Part shown: one piece after another, positions 45,485 to 54,056 of the stretch | How positions within the stretch are numbered: the first letter of the stretch is position 1 | Layout of the letters: each line of letters begins with the position of its first letter | Origin: an uncultured Bacteroides sp. | GTDB lineage: Bacteria; Bacteroidota; Bacteroidia; Bacteroidales; Bacteroidaceae | Assembly: GCA_947646015.1 (NCBI GenBank) | Contig: CANSEY010000011.1 | Location: 1-64,000, forward strand | Reading direction: 5' to 3' | DNA length: 64,000 nucleotides | Program-made: the position numbers and the translations under genes | The notes under the pieces: generated by a model | What the model was told of the DNA's origin: nothing | Database searches by the model: none | The model's input: the letters and a program-made list of their open reading frames with translations, nothing else

Positions 45485-47128
45485 ATGAAACTTCTTTGGC
45501 TTGATTTAAATAGCTCCTATGCGCACTCATCGCTGGCATTGCCTGCATTACATGCTCAAATAGCAGATGACACTACCATTGAGTGGTGTACAGTATCGGC
45601 AACCATCAACGAAAATATCGGAATGGTAGTCAACCAAATCTATCACCATCAACCGGATATTATTGCTGCTACCAACTGGCTATTTAATCACGAGCAACTG
45701 TTGCATATCGTTTCACGTGCTAAAGCTTTGCTACCTCATTGCTGCATCGTACTCGGCGGTCCGGAGTTTTTAGGAAATAACGAAGCCTTCTTAAGAAAGA
45801 ACAAATTTGTCAACGGAGTGTTTCGGGGAGAAGGAGAAGAAGTATTCCCAATTTGGTTAAAAGTATGGAATCACCCTGTAAATGAGTGGAATCAGATATC
45901 CGGATTATGTTATCTGGACGAATCAGACCAATATCAAGACAACGGTATTGCCCGTGTCATGAACTTCTCTCAGCTCGTCTCACCGGAGAAAAGTCGTTTT
46001 TTTAATTGGAGCAAGCCTTTCGTACAACTGGAAACTACCCGAGGATGCTTCAACACATGCGCTTTCTGCGTCAGCGGAGGTGAGAAACCGGTTCGCACCA
46101 TTTCATTGGAGGCAATCCGCGAACGACTGAATGTTATCCATCAGCATGGCATCAAAAATGTGCGTGTACTCGACCGCACTTTCAACTATAATAATAAGCG
46201 AGCCAAAGAACTTCTTCACCTCTTCCGTGAATATGCCCCGGACATCTGTTTCCATTTGGAAATTCACCCGGCACTTCTCTCCGAAGAATTGAAAGAAGAA
46301 CTCGCTATTTTACCTAATGGTTTGCTACACCTCGAAGCAGGTATTCAAAGCCTTCGTGAACCCGTATTAGAGAAAAGCCGACGTATCGGAAAATTATCTG
46401 ATGCCCTTCAAGGTCTGAAATATCTTTGTTCCCTTAAGAACATGGAGACACATGCTGACTTAATAGCCGGTCTTCCTCTCTATCACCTATCCGAAATATT
46501 TGAAGACGTTCGTACACTTGCCGAATATGGTGCAGGGGAAATACAACTGGAATCATTAAAATTACTTCCCGGCACGGAAATGCGAAGAAGGGCGGAAGAG
46601 TTAGGCATCCAATACTCTCCTCTCCCTCCCTACGAAGTTTTGCAGACTAAAGAAATTTCCGTAGAAGAATTGCAAACCGCCCACTATCTGTCCCGTCTTT
46701 TAGACGGATTCTATAATACACCTACATGGCGAAGTCTGACTCGTACCCTCATTTTGGATAATCCGCATTTCCTGCATGAGTTACTTGACCATCTAATACA
46801 GACAGATGTCATCGACACTCCTTTGAGTCTAGAAAAAAGGGGACTTATCCTCTATAATTTCTGCAAGAATCATTATCCCGATTACGTGACACAAGTCAGT
46901 ATTGCATGGATAGAAGCCGGTATGTCGTTAAAAAAAATCCCCGCTGAAAAAGTAAAGACAAAACGCCAAGTTCCTCCCGATAATTGGGAAATTATATATG
47001 GTTCATATCGTGAGAACCTCCGGTTATGTTTTCTTCCTATTGACGAAGCAGGACATGGCTATTGGTTCGGATTTGAATCGGAGATTCAGAAGATAGAACC
47101 GGTATTTAAAGCAAAAAGATTATCTTAA
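45485..47128 (+). CDS. B12-binding-domain radical SAM protein (DUF4080 type)
   Basis: Cytoplasmic radical SAM enzyme of 547 residues. The N-terminal Rossmann domain of the cobalamin-binding type (about 1-140) contains LGGPEFLGN and GEGEEVFP but not the DxHxxG cobalamin-ligating motif. The cluster motif is TRGCFNTCAFC (CxxxCxxC) near residue 190. The barrel includes HLEIHPALL and HLEAGIQSL, the elements shared with HemN/MiaB-like enzymes. The C-terminal region matches proteins named DUF4080. The reaction is unknown; methylthiolation or methylation is possible. Confidence 0.85.
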   Translation: MKLLWLDLNSSYAHSSLALPALHAQIADDTTIEWCTVSATINENIGMVVNQIYHHQPDIIAATNWLFNHEQLLHIVSRAKALLPHCCIVLGGPEFLGNNEAFLRKNKFVNGVFRGEGEEVFPIWLKVWNHPVNEWNQISGLCYLDESDQYQDNGIARVMNFSQLVSPEKSRFFNWSKPFVQLETTRGCFNTCAFCVSGGEKPVRTISLEAIRERLNVIHQHGIKNVRVLDRTFNYNNKRAKELLHLFREYAPDICFHLEIHPALLSEELKEELAILPNGLLHLEAGIQSLREPVLEKSRRIGKLSDALQGLKYLCSLKNMETHADLIAGLPLYHLSEIFEDVRTLAEYGAGEIQLESLKLLPGTEMRRRAEELGIQYSPLPPYEVLQTKEISVEELQTAHYLSRLLDGFYNTPTWRSLTRTLILDNPHFLHELLDHLIQTDVIDTPLSLEKRGLILYNFCKNHYPDYVTQVSIAWIEAGMSLKKIPAEKVKTKRQVPPDNWEIIYGSYRENLRLCFLPIDEAGHGYWFGFESEIQKIEPVFKAKRLS

Positions 47129-47145
47129 ATACAAAACATTAAAGA

Positions 47146-47256
47146 ATGATAATAAGAACTATGAGTCCTGCAATGCTCAGAAAAAAAGTGGTTGTAATTA
47201 TAACATCTATATTTTTCCACCTCATTTTTTCTCTCAATATCATTCAAGATTTATGA
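47146..47256 (+). CDS. Possible 36-residue single-pass membrane peptide
   Basis: Short frame MIIRTMSPAMLRKKVV then VVIITSIFFHLIFSLNII, giving one hydrophobic segment. Weak upstream purines (TTAAAGA) and no recognised family. It lies in the 356-bp gap between the radical SAM gene and the 47485 gene. Its stop overlaps the ATG of a second short frame by four bases. Could be real or chance. Confidence 0.25.
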   Translation: MIIRTMSPAMLRKKVVVIITSIFFHLIFSLNIIQDL

Positions 47257-47351
47257 AAGATGAACCAATCAAGAAACTAGAACTTATCACTCAATACATA
47301 AAAAAACAGCTATATAGGTTTTGTTTCCATAGGTGCGACTGGACACGATAA
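47253..47351 (+). CDS. Possible 32-residue peptide coupled to the preceding short frame
   Basis: Frame MKDEPIKKLELITQYIKKQL then YRFCFHRCDWTR. It overlaps the previous short frame by ATGA. It has amphipathic helix character and a Cys/His-containing tail. No family recognised; low confidence. Confidence 0.2.
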   Translation: MKDEPIKKLELITQYIKKQLYRFCFHRCDWTR

Positions 47352-47484
47352 ATGTGCTTAATACACCTATACAAAAAAAGAAAAGTATTCTTATATTATG
47401 TAAAATAGCTATTATTTATTCATTACATAAAGCAGCATTTTCACTTTTTCACCGTCCATAGAATAAACTATACTAGCACACTAT

Positions 47485-48111
47485 ATGGACGCTTATAAAT
47501 ATCAGTTAGGTACTCTTTGTCTATTATTACTCCCCTTATCCGTAGCAGGACAAGAGTGGAGCAAACAAGATTCATTGAGGCTACAGCAAACATTAAATTC
47601 TGAGCAAGAAATCAGAATCAATAAGGTATTCGTAAAGAAGACAGAACAAAACATGTTATATCATACAAAACCCTTTGTTGACTTTGATCCAACATTACCG
47701 ATTCTTAAATCAACAATCATATCTCCGAAATTACCTTTTCATACTCATAACATCTTTCGACAGACCAATTCTACTTTCTTACCCACTTATTCACGGCTCA
47801 AAATAAACAAAAATATCACTCTGCATAGTAAAAGTAACTTTAGTGAAAGTTCAAACCACTTTCATATCCAAACTCAAATGGATTATAAGCTCTCTAAAAA
47901 ATGGTTTCTTAGCATATATGGTAAACAAAATCTGGACACCCGAAGATATCGTGGACTTTCCTCTGAAGCAATACCAACCACACTAGGCAGCGACATTGTT
48001 TTAAAAGTAGGTAAAGGCTGGAAATTGAAAACCGGCGTACAATATCAATACAACACCATACAAAAAAGATGGGAATGGGTGCCTCAGATCTGTATTTCTT
48101 ATGAATGGTAA
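47485..48111 (+). CDS. Exported beta-barrel-like protein of unknown function
   Basis: Protein of 208 residues with signal peptide MDAYKYQLGTLCLLLLPLSVAGQ (cut after VAG or AGQ). A linker of about 90 residues precedes a region with alternating polar/hydrophobic strands (TLHSKSNFSES, HIQTQMDYKLSKKWFLSIYGK, WKLKTGVQYQYN). It ends CISYEW with a terminal aromatic residue, as in small outer-membrane barrels. No family name recognised (possibly a DUF4858-type protein). It lies 81 bp upstream of map on the same strand. Confidence 0.65.
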   Translation: MDAYKYQLGTLCLLLLPLSVAGQEWSKQDSLRLQQTLNSEQEIRINKVFVKKTEQNMLYHTKPFVDFDPTLPILKSTIISPKLPFHTHNIFRQTNSTFLPTYSRLKINKNITLHSKSNFSESSNHFHIQTQMDYKLSKKWFLSIYGKQNLDTRRYRGLSSEAIPTTLGSDIVLKVGKGWKLKTGVQYQYNTIQKRWEWVPQICISYEW

Positions 48112-48156
48112 AAAAGGAATCACATGATAAACGATTTCATTTTCCATTTATTCTCG

Positions 48157-48164
48157 TACCTTTG
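48157..48164 (+). promoter_or_regulatory. -7 element of map, flanked by an inverted repeat
   Basis: TACCTTTG, 29 bp before the map ATG at 48193, within TCGTAC-CTTTGTA-GTACGA (48154-48172). Because it lies inside the longer frame from 48124, it supports the later start. Confidence 0.4.
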
Positions 48165-48192
48165 TAGTACGATTAAAAAACATCCTATAATA

Positions 48193-49047
48193 ATGAAGAA
48201 CTTTATCAAGGGATTCCGGTTTACTCCCTCCAATTACCCGGCTGAAGTAGAAGCGAAAATACAGAAATACAGAAAACAAGGTTACAAACTCCCACCGCGC
48301 AAAGTACTGCGTACTCCCGAACAACTGGAAGGAATCCGTGAGAGTGCCAAAATCAATACTGCCCTGTTGGATTATATTTCGGAGAATATCCGTGAAGGAA
48401 TGTCGACTGAAGAAATCGATGTCATGGTATATGACTTCACCACAAAGCACGGTGCCATCCCTGCTCCTCTCAACTACGAAGGATTTCCTAAAAGCGTCTG
48501 CACCAGTATCAATGATGTGGTATGCCACGGTATTCCCAGCAAAACAGAAATACTGCAAAGCGGAGATATCATCAATGTAGATGTTTCTACCATTTACAAA
48601 GGATATTTCTCCGACGCATCCCGTATGTTTATGATCGGTGACGTAAGTCCCGAAATGCGCAAACTGGTTCAAGTGACTAAAGAGTGTATGGAAATAGGTA
48701 TAGCCGCCGCACAGCCTTGGAAACAATTAGGAGATGTAGGCGCCGCTATTCAGGAACACGCAGAAAAGAACGGATTCAACGTGGTACGCGATCTTTGCGG
48801 GCATGGTGTAGGAATGCAGTTTCATGAAGCACCGGATGTGGAACATTTCGGACGCCGGGGAACAGGAATGATGATCGTTCCGGGCATGACCTTCACCATT
48901 GAACCGATGATAAATATGGGTACTTATGAAGTATTTGTTGACGAAGCTGACGGATGGACGGTATGCACGGATGACGGACTGCCTTCTGCCCAATGGGAGA
49001 ATATGATTCTGATTACTGAAACCGGAAACGAAATTCTGACTTATTGA
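48193..49047 (+). CDS. map: Methionine aminopeptidase, type I
   Basis: Removes N-terminal Met from nascent proteins. 284 residues; the start MKNFIKGFRFTPSNYPAEVE at 48193 adds a short N-terminal extension before the catalytic domain (from about residue 38). Metal ligands lie in INVDVSTIYKGYFSDASR (two Asp), CGHGVGMQFHEAP (His) and FTIEPMINMG (Glu), plus Glu near the end in AQWENMILITETG. The stop overlaps the rmuC ATG by one base. Full and active-looking. Confidence 0.95.
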   Translation: MKNFIKGFRFTPSNYPAEVEAKIQKYRKQGYKLPPRKVLRTPEQLEGIRESAKINTALLDYISENIREGMSTEEIDVMVYDFTTKHGAIPAPLNYEGFPKSVCTSINDVVCHGIPSKTEILQSGDIINVDVSTIYKGYFSDASRMFMIGDVSPEMRKLVQVTKECMEIGIAAAQPWKQLGDVGAAIQEHAEKNGFNVVRDLCGHGVGMQFHEAPDVEHFGRRGTGMMIVPGMTFTIEPMINMGTYEVFVDEADGWTVCTDDGLPSAQWENMILITETGNEILTY

Positions 49048-50276
49048 TGGAACTGATTCTACTTATTGTTATTGCCGCATTAGCAGTAATCTCGATTGTA
49101 CTATCACTGGCAAAAGGAAATAATCATGCGCAAGCGGAACAATTACAGGCAGCCTTGCGCCAGCAAATGCAAGAGAACCGCGAAGAACTAAACCGCAGTA
49201 TCCGGGAACTTCGCATGGAAATGACCCAAACGCTGAATCAGAATATGCAACAATTGCAAGACGTACTGCATAAGAACATGATGACAAACGGGGAACTGCA
49301 ACGCCAAAAGTTCGACACAATGGCACGCCAGCAAGAGGTCTTGATAAAATCGACTGAAAAGCGGCTGGATGATATGCGACTGATGGTGGAAGAAAAATTG
49401 CAGAAGACATTGAATGAACGCATTGGACAGTCCTTTGAAATCGTCCGCTCACAACTGGAAAATGTACAGAAGGGACTGGGAGAAATGAAATCTCTCGCAC
49501 AAGACGTCGGTGGACTGAAAAAAGTATTGAGTAACGTAAAAATGCGCGGTACATTCGGTGAAGTTCAGTTAGGAGCATTGCTGGAACAGATGATGAGTCC
49601 GGAACAATATGACGCCAATGTGAAAACCAAGAAAAGCGGAACTGAATTTGTGGAATTTGCCATTAAGTTACCGGGTAAGGATGATGCGAACAGCACTGTA
49701 TACCTGCCTATCGATGCAAAATTCCCGAAAGATGTATATGAGCAATACTACGACGCTTTCGAGGCAGGAGATACTGCATTGATGGAATCATCCGGCAAGC
49801 AGCTGGAAACAACCATCAAGAAAATGGCGAAAGATATTCACGATAAATATGTAGACCCGCCTTTCACCACAGACTTTGCCATCATGTTCCTGCCTTTTGA
49901 AAGCATCTATGCAGAGGTGATCCGAAGAACAAGCTTGGTAGAGACGCTACAAAAAGAATATAAAATTGTAGTGACGGGACCAACTACCCTTGGTGCTATA
50001 TTGAACAGTCTTCAGATGGGGTTCCGCACGCTGGCTATTCAAAAGCGTACCGGAGAAGTGTGGACAGTTTTGGGAGCAGTTAAAACTGAATTCAGCAAAT
50101 TCGGAGGCCTACTCGAAAAGGTACAGAAGAACCTGCAAAGTGCCGGTGACCAACTGGAAGAAGTGATGGGAAAAAGAACCCGCGCTATTGAACGGAAACT
50201 ACGCCAAGTAGAACAATTGCCCCATGAGGAAAGTCAGAGAATTCTGCCGATAGCGGATGACGGGGATGATGAATAA
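49047..50276 (+). CDS. rmuC: DNA recombination protein RmuC
   Basis: RmuC family, limiting inversions at short inverted repeats; possibly a nuclease of the PD-(D/E)xK type. 409 residues. One N-terminal membrane helix (MELILLIVIAALAVISIVLSL), a long coiled coil (about 30-150, QLQAALRQQMQENREELNRS) and the RmuC core with MRGTFGEVQLGALLEQM, PIDAKFPKDVYEQYYDAF and the FAIMFLPFESIYAEV strand. It overlaps the map stop by one base (TGATG), so the two are coupled. The array at 50301 begins 24 bp after the stop. Confidence 0.93.
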   Translation: MELILLIVIAALAVISIVLSLAKGNNHAQAEQLQAALRQQMQENREELNRSIRELRMEMTQTLNQNMQQLQDVLHKNMMTNGELQRQKFDTMARQQEVLIKSTEKRLDDMRLMVEEKLQKTLNERIGQSFEIVRSQLENVQKGLGEMKSLAQDVGGLKKVLSNVKMRGTFGEVQLGALLEQMMSPEQYDANVKTKKSGTEFVEFAIKLPGKDDANSTVYLPIDAKFPKDVYEQYYDAFEAGDTALMESSGKQLETTIKKMAKDIHDKYVDPPFTTDFAIMFLPFESIYAEVIRRTSLVETLQKEYKIVVTGPTTLGAILNSLQMGFRTLAIQKRTGEVWTVLGAVKTEFSKFGGLLEKVQKNLQSAGDQLEEVMGKRTRAIERKLRQVEQLPHEESQRILPIADDGDDE

Positions 50277-50300
50277 AACAAAAATTATAGACCTTTTAAG

Positions 50301-50379
50301 ATGGTGTCGCTATCCGGTTGGGATAGTGTCACTATGCTGATTGGATAGTGTCACTATGCTGGCTATATAGTGACACTAT
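50301..50379. repeat. Four-unit 22-bp-phased palindrome array (ATAGTGTCACTAT family), copy 2
   Basis: Units ATGGTGTCGCTAT (50301), ATAGTGTCACTAT (50323 and 50345) and ATAGTGACACTAT (50367), with all starts exactly 22 bp apart. Units two and three extend to a near-identical 20-bp direct repeat starting with GG. The fourth unit is the exact reverse complement of the third, so 50345-50357 and 50367-50379 form a perfect 13-bp inverted repeat with a 9-base loop. It lies between convergent rmuC and blaR1-like genes. Same family and geometry as 23839-23917. Confidence 0.9.
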
Positions 50380-50390
50380 TTATAAACTAA

Positions 50391-52034
50391 TTAGTTATCA
50401 GTTGAATAATTAATCTTCAATGCACTACATTCCCTCAGCACCTGCTTGGTATCCGTCACGTATCCCATCTTACACCCTTTCTCTATCTTGAGGCCAATAA
50501 CCAAACTTTCCGGATCAGCTTGCTTTGCACGTGCAGCAGTGACTTTCTGTTTCAATTCCGTTAAAGTAAAATCTTTCATTACTTCCTTCCCTTCCGAAGT
50601 GTGAATTGTTACCACAATCCCACTGATTTTCTCCTCCATTGACAGCTCTTTCAATCCATAATTTCTCGCAGCACCTTCCGACAGTAGAACGGGAAACAAT
50701 CGGTCCAACGCTTCTTCACTTTTATCTGTCAATGTAATAGACAAATCAGCACGAATTTGCTCAAATGCTCCTTTTACTTCTTTGAGTATAGTAGTGAGTG
50801 CAGCAATTTCACTTCCGCGATCAACCTGAAAAGAAATAACTTGGTATTCTTTCCTCTTACTTTCTTCCCAGGATTTCATCAAATTCTTCACAATAGTAGA
50901 CTTCAACTCATCCACTGAACATACATCATTATCGAACATCACCCTATTTTGTTTATTAACAAAAAGGGAGTGAACCTGTCTTGCTTTAATCTTAGAGGGT
51001 GGATACGCTCCATTAACCAGCTTGCTGTATCTCTCTCCCCCTTCTTTGAAAAAAAACATCAAAGATGAATAATCATCCGCTTCTTTCTGCTGAAGTTCAG
51101 ACTGAATCTGTCGCGGAACTTCTTTCACTTCCGGCTGTGCAAACACATAAAGCGCTCCAGCCATCACAGGCACGGCAAGCAACAGCTTTAATCGTGCCCA
51201 ACGATTGGTTCTTTCTTTTAACATCATAGTGATACGTTTTTTAAGTTTAGAGTGATTAAAGCCATTAGCCATAGAGTAGAGCCTTGTACCAACAGCTTTT
51301 TTCACCAGTAATAATTGATATTTAGTTGCATCGATGCCTGTATTAATTACGCCATTATCGGCTTCAAATTCATGTACTTCCTGCAACTCCCGTTTTAGTA
51401 GCCAAACGACAGGATTAAACCAATAAACAAGCAGGAATATCTGCATAAACAATAAGTCCAAAGTATGATGATTTCGTAAATGCATCGTTTCGTGGAGGAG
51501 TATTTCTTCGGACTGTTGAGAGTAGTCAGCTGCTGAAATAACAATATATTTACCCCAGCTAAATGAAGCAGTTGGCTGCTGAGGAATCACTAATACATAG
51601 TTTCCAAACTGTTTTTTCTCTGACGTACGAATCAACTGAATCAAACGACAAGTGGACAAAGACAACCAGATCAGTGTCACCAAAGCCCCCACTCCATATA
51701 TAAAAGCTAAAGTCACAGGAATCCAATTCAAAGAGTTTATTTCCGGATTCTTTTCAGATATAAGAATAGGATCTTCCATCTGTTCCGGATTTAGAATGAC
51801 AGACTCCGTACTTTGCAATATCTCGTGAATGGCATACAACGGAGTATGCAAAAAAGTCTCCTCGGTAGTTGTCAGCTCAATAAGTGGAAGCAAAGTACAT
51901 CCTAACAACCCAACCAACAAAGTGATGCGGTTAAAACGGAAAAAAGTACTCCGGCTCATCAGCAGCTTAAAGAAAATATAAAAGACCACTAAGCAACATC
52001 CGGATTTCAGCAGATAGAATAAAAAAGCTCCCAT
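50391..52034 (-). CDS. blaR1: BlaR1/MecR1-like M56 family metallopeptidase
   Basis: Membrane zinc protease of 547 residues. Four N-terminal membrane helices (about 5-25, 35-52, 105-128, 192-212). The metalloprotease motif HETMH is at 181-185 with the third-ligand region EVHEFEAD at 219-226. A further helix at about 285-305 leads to a C-terminal extracytoplasmic region of 240 residues that does not show the penicillin-binding SxxK/SxN/KTG motifs of true BlaR1, so it is a generic M56 sensor. It lies 70 bp downstream of the BlaI-type repressor gene. It presumably relieves repression upon an envelope signal. No beta-lactamase is adjacent. Confidence 0.85.
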   Translation of the reverse strand: MGAFLFYLLKSGCCLVVFYIFFKLLMSRSTFFRFNRITLLVGLLGCTLLPLIELTTTEETFLHTPLYAIHEILQSTESVILNPEQMEDPILISEKNPEINSLNWIPVTLAFIYGVGALVTLIWLSLSTCRLIQLIRTSEKKQFGNYVLVIPQQPTASFSWGKYIVISAADYSQQSEEILLHETMHLRNHHTLDLLFMQIFLLVYWFNPVVWLLKRELQEVHEFEADNGVINTGIDATKYQLLLVKKAVGTRLYSMANGFNHSKLKKRITMMLKERTNRWARLKLLLAVPVMAGALYVFAQPEVKEVPRQIQSELQQKEADDYSSLMFFFKEGGERYSKLVNGAYPPSKIKARQVHSLFVNKQNRVMFDNDVCSVDELKSTIVKNLMKSWEESKRKEYQVISFQVDRGSEIAALTTILKEVKGAFEQIRADLSITLTDKSEEALDRLFPVLLSEGAARNYGLKELSMEEKISGIVVTIHTSEGKEVMKDFTLTELKQKVTAARAKQADPESLVIGLKIEKGCKMGYVTDTKQVLRECSALKINYSTDN

Positions 52035-52104
52035 TGTGTTTTCAGATTAAAAGTTGTTTGTCCATAGAATAAAAATCGTATCTGTCCGATAGACCAGAGA
52101 GAGA

Positions 52105-52482
52105 TTACTTCTTCTTTTTACTTTGCTCTATATACTCTATCAGCGATTTTAGTTCATCAACAGACATCCCTTCTTCTTCAATAAAAGAAGACACTACATT
52201 GATATAGGAATTATTATAATACTGGGAAACCACTTCTTTGAGTGCCGAACTCTTATACTCCTTTTCCGAAACAAGAGCATAATATTGATAAGTATTTCCG
52301 TAGGCTTTATACCCCACAAAACCTTTCTCCTCCAGCCCTCGAACAAGGGTAGAAACTGTGTTATAATGCGGTTTTGGTTCATCATAGAATGATAGAAGTT
52401 CACGAACAAACATAGGTCCATGTTCCCAAAATATACGCATAATTTCTTCCTCTTTGACGGTCAATCGTTTCATCTGTTTCAT
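52105..52482 (-). CDS. blaI: BlaI/MecI/CopY-family transcriptional repressor
   Basis: Winged-helix repressor of 125 residues. MKRLTVKEEEIMRIFWEHGPMFVREL is the typical first helix pair (the second Met, at 52473, could be the start), followed by the recognition region PHYNTVSTLVRGLEEKGFV (about 40-60) and a C-terminal dimerisation helix, where the repressor is usually cut after signalling through BlaR1. It forms an operon with the M56 protease gene. Two operator-like palindromes, one overlapping its own -33 box, lie upstream and suggest autoregulation. Confidence 0.92.
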   Translation of the reverse strand: MKQMKRLTVKEEEIMRIFWEHGPMFVRELLSFYDEPKPHYNTVSTLVRGLEEKGFVGYKAYGNTYQYYALVSEKEYKSSALKEVVSQYYNNSYINVVSSFIEEEGMSVDELKSLIEYIEQSKKKK

Positions 52483-52514
52483 AGTCTACATATTTATTGT
52501 TCTTCCAATGGCAC

Positions 52515-52545
52515 AAATATAATACTATTTTTCAAACAAACAACT
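52515..52545 (-). promoter_or_regulatory. Promoter of the blaI-blaR1 operon
   Basis: Minus-strand GTTG (52542-52545), 19 bp, TATATTTG (52515-52522), 33 bp upstream of the blaI start. Confidence 0.6.
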
Positions 52546-52558
52546 AACACTATTAGTT
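52544..52558. promoter_or_regulatory. Candidate BlaI operator 1, overlapping the -33 box
   Basis: ACTAACACTATTAGT, a dyad differing from the perfect second copy at two positions; it shares two bases with the -33 box. Confidence 0.5.
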
Positions 52559-52585
52559 AATCTACTAAATAAAGCAGTTGTTTAA

Positions 52586-52600
52586 CTAATATTATTAGTA
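52586..52600. promoter_or_regulatory. Candidate BlaI operator 2
   Basis: ACTAATATTATTAGT, a perfect dyad with one central base, 42 bp (four helical turns) upstream of operator 1. Confidence 0.5.
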
Positions 52601-52633
52601 GATATCATTTTCACCTTATATTATATATACAAT

Positions 52634-52671
52634 AAAAAAGGCATATCGCCTGATGAATATCCGATATGCCT
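52634..52671 (-). terminator. Terminator of nhaA
   Basis: AGGCATATCG (52639-52648) pairs with CGATATGCCT (52662-52671); the minus-strand transcript then has TTTTTT. Confidence 0.85.
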
Positions 52672-52691
52672 GAACGACTGATCTCTAGTTA

Positions 52692-54011
52692 TTATTTCCG
52701 CTTTCGGACAGGTAATACTATCCTGAGTACAATGTATCCTAATAATCCGGAAAGAATAGTCCCCGATAGCACTCCGAACTTAGCCTGATTCAACAGAACA
52801 GGGTAGTTTGCACCAAAAGAAAGATTGGCAATGAAAAGCGACACCGTAAAACCGATCCCTCCCAACAGAGCTATACCGGAAAGATTCTTCCAAGTCATGC
52901 CCGGCGGCATTGGAGTAAGTTTTATCTTTATAGCCAACCAGGTAAAGAAATAAATTCCCGCAAATTTACCAAACAGCAACCCTGCTGCCACTGCCATCCC
53001 TACACTTCCCACCAACTCACCGCCGCCACTAAAGACAACGCCTGCATTGACAAAGGCAAACAACGGAAGAATCAGATAATTGACAGCTCCATGCAAATTA
53101 TCCTCCAAAGACTGCAGAGGACTGATAACACGGTCGGAAGCAGATTCGACCTCTTTCAGTTTGGCAATCTGCTCATTAGTCAATACGATACTTCCCGATT
53201 CCACCACCGGGAAACCTGCAATTGTATGACGAATATGCTCGATATATTTTCCAACATCTAGACGGGGTTTCGCCGGAATAACAAACGCCAGAATAACTCC
53301 CGAAATGGTACTATGAATACCGGATTGCAAAAATAAATACCATATAACGACACCGATCACTAAAAAGAAAATCTTATTGGTAGTCCCACGCTTCCCTATA
53401 AAATAAAGTAAAACGTAAAGCAATGCGGCTATCAGAATATACCCATACGACACATGCGAACTATAAAAAAGAGCAATTACAAGGATACCTCCGATATCAT
53501 CAACTACCGCAAAAGCCGTCAGAAATATCTTCAGGCTCAACGGCACACGGCTTCCCAACAGACTTAATACCCCTAACGAAAAAGCAATATCCGTTGCCAT
53601 TGGAATGGCCAATCCCTGACTTCCCGCACTGCCCGGAGGACAGATTGACATGTAAACAATCACCGGAAACAGCATACCGCCACAGGCAGCAATAAAGGGA
53701 AGCGCCGCCTTGCGGAAGGAAGAAAGCTCACCAACCAACAACTCCCGTTTGATTTCCAATCCTACCAGCAAGAAAAAGATGGTCATCAACCCGTCATTGA
53801 TGAACTCGATCATCCGCAGATTCTCTCCGCCATGCGAAAGCAGATTAAAATTACCGATCTGCAAATGAAGTTCATGCAAAAGGAACTCCTGATAAACCGG
53901 AGCAACCGGAGAATTGGCTATGATAGCAGCCGCTATTGCCGCTACAAACAAAAGGATACTCGCCGCAATATTCATTGACGAGAAATTTCGCATTGTACGC
54001 AAAATTGTCAT
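52692..54011 (-). CDS. nhaA: Na+/H+ antiporter NhaA
   Basis: Inner-membrane electrogenic Na+/H+ antiporter of 439 residues, of the usual size and topology (about 12 membrane segments). The family start region NSPVAPVYQEF and INDGLMTIFFLLVGLEIKREL are present. The essential Asp pair is in the AVVDDIGGILVIALFYS segment, and PMATDIAFSLGVLSLLG is the conserved helix IV region. It is 45 bp downstream of a second antiporter gene on the same strand, so the two are probably one transcript. Confidence 0.95.
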   Translation of the reverse strand: MTILRTMRNFSSMNIAASILLFVAAIAAAIIANSPVAPVYQEFLLHELHLQIGNFNLLSHGGENLRMIEFINDGLMTIFFLLVGLEIKRELLVGELSSFRKAALPFIAACGGMLFPVIVYMSICPPGSAGSQGLAIPMATDIAFSLGVLSLLGSRVPLSLKIFLTAFAVVDDIGGILVIALFYSSHVSYGYILIAALLYVLLYFIGKRGTTNKIFFLVIGVVIWYLFLQSGIHSTISGVILAFVIPAKPRLDVGKYIEHIRHTIAGFPVVESGSIVLTNEQIAKLKEVESASDRVISPLQSLEDNLHGAVNYLILPLFAFVNAGVVFSGGGELVGSVGMAVAAGLLFGKFAGIYFFTWLAIKIKLTPMPPGMTWKNLSGIALLGGIGFTVSLFIANLSFGANYPVLLNQAKFGVLSGTILSGLLGYIVLRIVLPVRKRK

Positions 54012-54056
54012 AATGAAAGGTGTTTATAGTATTTGATCCGCAATATATGGATTTTT

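Noticed and set aside
50391..52034. True beta-lactam sensor BlaR1
   Set aside because: The M56 protease domain is clear, but the C-terminal region lacks SxxK, SxN and KTG motifs, so a penicillin-sensing role is not supported.
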